The position numbers and the translations under genes are program-made. Shown here piece by piece: positions 7,501 to 8,421 of a DNA stretch of 8,421 bases. The stretch spans positions 1-8,421 of the forward strand of contig JAJDEC010000201.1 of NCBI GenBank assembly GCA_029259995.1, in the 5' to 3' direction. The stretch is from Phycisphaerae bacterium. Lineage in GTDB: Bacteria > Planctomycetota > Phycisphaerae > UBA1845 > UTPLA1. The notes beneath the pieces were generated by a model that was not told where the DNA came from, ran no database searches, and saw nothing but the letters and a program-made list of their open reading frames with translations. How positions within the stretch are numbered: the first letter of the stretch is position 1; each line of letters begins with the position of its first letter.

Positions 7501-8092
7501 TGCCTGTCACTTCGATCGTGACCTGCACGATGATCGGTACCTGCCGACCGCGCTCGGCCATGGCGATCGTGCATCCATTGATGGCGCACTTCGCCTGAAG
7601 AATATCCTGACACGTCTCGATCACGAACGCATCGACACCGCCGTCAATCAGGCCGCGCGCCTGTTCCGCGTAGCTGTCTGACAGGACGTCGAACGTTGCA
7701 TGTCCGAGCGAGGGGAGTTTCGTTCCAGGGCCCATGGAGCCCAGAACGAAACGCGGCTTGTCCGGCGTCGAATACTGGTCGGCAACGCGTCGGGCAACCT
7801 CGGCGGAAGCCTTGTTCAGCAGATGCGTTTTGTCGGCGAGATCAAATTCGGCGAGGACGATCTTGTTGCCGCCGAACGGATTGGTCTCGATGCAGTCCGC
7901 GCCGAGGTCGAAGAAGCTGCGATGGATCGTCTCCAGGACGTCAGGCCGGGAATCCGTGATGATTTCTGGACAGTTCTCGCAGCCGCGGAAATCGCTTTCC
8001 AGGGAAAGGTCGTGGGCGAAGACGCTGGTTCCCATCGCGCCGTCGACGACGAGGACGCGCTGTGATAGTGCTTTTAGAAAAGGGCTGTCCAT
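4574..8092 (-). CDS. metH: Cobalamin-dependent methionine synthase MetH
   Basis: This enzyme transfers the methyl group of 5-methyltetrahydrofolate through cobalamin to homocysteine, making methionine in the cytoplasm. At 1172 residues it is slightly shorter than the E. coli enzyme (about 1227) but has every module. The homocysteine domain (about 1-310) has DGAMGTS and zinc ligands C225 (GMNC) and C291-C292 (GGCCGTTP). The pterin-binding domain (about 335-605) starts with VGERSNTNGSRKF around E342. A cap (about 620-715) precedes the B12 domain, with DVHDIGKN and cobalt-ligating H731, then SGLLVKS. A linker rich in Lys, Thr and Pro (about 855-885) leads to the AdoMet-dependent reactivation domain, with FGYPACP at 1103-1109. 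The ATG at 8092 has an AAGGA 12 bases upstream, a rather long gap. Reactivation needs an electron donor not encoded here. It stands alone on its strand downstream of the TM2 gene. Confidence 0.98.
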   Translation of the reverse strand: MDSPFLKALSQRVLVVDGAMGTSVFAHDLSLESDFRGCENCPEIITDSRPDVLETIHRSFFDLGADCIETNPFGGNKIVLAEFDLADKTHLLNKASAEVARRVADQYSTPDKPRFVLGSMGPGTKLPSLGHATFDVLSDSYAEQARGLIDGGVDAFVIETCQDILQAKCAINGCTIAMAERGRQVPIIVQVTIEVTGTMLVGTEIGAAITALEAYPQVKVIGMNCATGPQEMSEYVRHLCRYTDRFVSVIPNAGLPELVDGKTHYALTPDELAKWAKEFVVEDGVNLVGGCCGTTPAHIEAIAKAVAGCKPKVRVPTRQPSVSSLYQNVTLRQDNSFLIVGERSNTNGSRKFKRLLIDDDIDGLVEMGREQVREGSHVLDLCVDYVGRDGVPDMARIASRYAKDVTVPLMLDSTEAPVLEAGLKLAGGKSIVNSVNLEDGEKRLDEVCPLLRKYGAAVVALTIDEDPQEAMAKTADRKIEIASRIHDLLTKKHGIAEEDILFDCLTFPVTTGNEADRPLAHATLDGIERIMKQFPKCGTILGLSNVSFGLAPAARAVLNSVFLSEARERGLTAAIVHVSKILPRNKITDERWDAALDLIYDRRREGYDPLQHFIGLFSDGDDLEEKEAIENLPVDERLKRRIIDGNRIGLPDDLDEAMNSHPPLEIINTILLDGMKVVGELFGSGKMQLPFVLSSAETMKAAVAHLEPHMEKKEGEQKGTIILATVKGDVHDIGKNLVDIILTNNGYKVVNLGIKQPINNIIEAFEKHKADAIGMSGLLVKSTLVMRDDLIVLNERSLSPRVILGGAALTRAYVENDLRQSYGGEVAYAKDAFEGLALMDRIVAGEPFIKPTATAKPTRKKSVSRVEDNVVIPARSGVSTTNPIPTPPFWGSRVIERIDLQSVIGYLNEKMLFGVQWQYKRGQRTTEEFDQLMRTEVRPILNELVALCRKDAILNPQAVYGYWPCNSDGTDLVIYEPPTTPGSIDARTFDRREIVRFNFPRQDKAPFWCLSDFWRPIDSGEVDVAAFHIVTVGRDATRIAQEWFRKDRYRDYLHLHGLSVECAEGLAEYMHKQIRMELGISGGDAREVRRLFQQGYQGSRYSFGYPACPMLEDQEKLWPLLEPGRIDIALSEEYQLEPEQSTSAIIAHHPEARYFSVRDRRADPDLKQRIGV

Positions 8093-8101
8093 GTGATGAT
8101 C

Positions 8102-8139
8102 GATTCCTTCGATAAGTATGCTGGCTGAATCAACTTATC
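8102..8139 (-). promoter_or_regulatory. Candidate structured leader (possible pseudoknot) of metH
   Basis: In the metH transcript, GATAAGT (8139-8133) can pair with ACTTATC (8117-8111), a 7-bp stem closing a 15-nt loop. Inside the loop, GATTC (8131-8127) is complementary to GAATC (8106-8102) downstream of the stem, which would give an H-type pseudoknot. GAATC overlaps the end of the presumed Shine-Dalgarno AAGGA (8109-8105), so folding would limit ribosome access. Methionine and AdoMet genes are often controlled by small pseudoknot riboswitches such as SAM-II, but the conserved bases of known classes were not recognised. The second helix is only 5 bp and may be chance. Confidence 0.3.
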
Positions 8140-8188
8140 TTAGGCTAGATCGGTCGGATTTGATAGAAGATTTGAGCAGGATGCCGAC

Positions 8189-8201
8189 TGCACGGCGTGC
8201 A
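8189..8201. promoter_or_regulatory. 13-bp palindrome upstream of metH, candidate operator
   Basis: TGCACG and CGTGCA flank a single central G, a perfect inverted repeat about 97 bp upstream of the metH start and about 70 bp past the stop of the TM2 gene. As RNA it could form only a short 5-bp hairpin with a 3-base loop, and no T-run follows, so it is a poor terminator. It is better placed as a binding site for a dimeric regulator of metH. No cognate protein is visible and palindromes this short can occur by chance. Confidence 0.3.
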
Positions 8202-8270
8202 TTCACGGATATTGCGTTGCGTCTCCATCCATTGCGCCGGATGAAGCAGGGATCAAGTTGAGGGACGTCG

Positions 8271-8421
8271 TCAGTCTCTCAGGTCTCGACCTTCCACGTC
8301 CTGCATGCCGCCCGTCAGGATAATGATCCCTTCAATCATGCCCCAAATCGCGGATACGCCGGTGCAACACAGCAGCAGTTGAACGATGCCGATTCCCGTG
8401 TAGCCCAGATAAAACCGATGC
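8271..8421 (-). CDS. TM2-domain membrane protein, C-terminal fragment
   Basis: The frame enters from the right edge and ends at a TGA (8273-8271), giving the last 49 residues of a protein whose start is outside the window. The visible part begins HRFYLGYTGIGIVQLLL, matching the HRFYLG-x-x-x-x-G turn that links the two membrane helices of TM2 domains. The second helix follows, with GVSAIWGMIEGIIILTGG, and the tail ends VEGRDLRD. The family usually has an acidic residue (W-x-x-D) in the second helix; here it is E in WGMIEG. A vicinal Cys pair (CC) lies in the helix. TM2 proteins are small membrane proteins of poorly defined function, so no role is assigned. It is upstream of metH on the same strand, 178 bp away, which is too far to argue for a tight operon. 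Confidence 0.85.
   Translation of the reverse strand, partial: HRFYLGYTGIGIVQLLLCCTGVSAIWGMIEGIIILTGGMQDVEGRDLRD

Noticed and set aside
8093..8270. SAM-I or cobalamin riboswitch upstream of metH
   Set aside because: A CTTATC string recalls the S-box start, but the following conserved GGAGGGA-type core is missing. No B12-box sequence was found, and the gap is short for a full cobalamin element.

Overview
The window reads as ordinary chromosome from a GC-rich, Gram-negative-type bacterium. Three things suggest the envelope type: an ECF sigma factor paired with a membrane zinc-finger anti-sigma factor, an exported TPR-CHAT protein, and a full-length cobalamin-dependent methionine synthase. The mix, and the strong taste for CGATCG-type words, would fit Planctomycetota (for example Phycisphaerae). 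That placement is inference and nothing here proves it.

Left part (1-2380, minus strand): one long open frame that runs off the left edge. It encodes a signal peptide, a block of kinesin-light-chain-like TPRs, and the first part of a caspase-like CHAT domain up to the catalytic-His motif. The catalytic Cys would lie outside the window. About 84 bp upstream of its start is a perfect 20-bp palindrome (2464-2483). The 463 bp between this gene and the tRNA hold no convincing gene.

Middle (2844-4518): tRNA-Leu(UAA) on the minus strand, then 260 bp without a supported gene. A plus-strand pair follows, an ECF sigma factor (TTG start behind a perfect AGGAGG) and its anti-sigma factor, overlapping by one base in a TGATG junction. 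Together they should form an envelope-stress switch: the anti-sigma factor holds the sigma factor at the membrane until a signal reaches its outer domain.

Right part (4574-8421, minus strand): metH, complete with all five functional modules, converges on the anti-sigma gene with only 55 bp between stop codons. Upstream of metH are a possible H-type pseudoknot leader that would touch the ribosome binding site, a 13-bp palindrome, and then the C-terminal end of a TM2-domain membrane protein cut by the right edge.

No CRISPR array, insertion sequence, integrase, attachment site, origin or rRNA was seen. The candidates most worth following are the exported CHAT protein, the two palindromes and the metH leader. 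No multi-gene new system is evident from this window alone.
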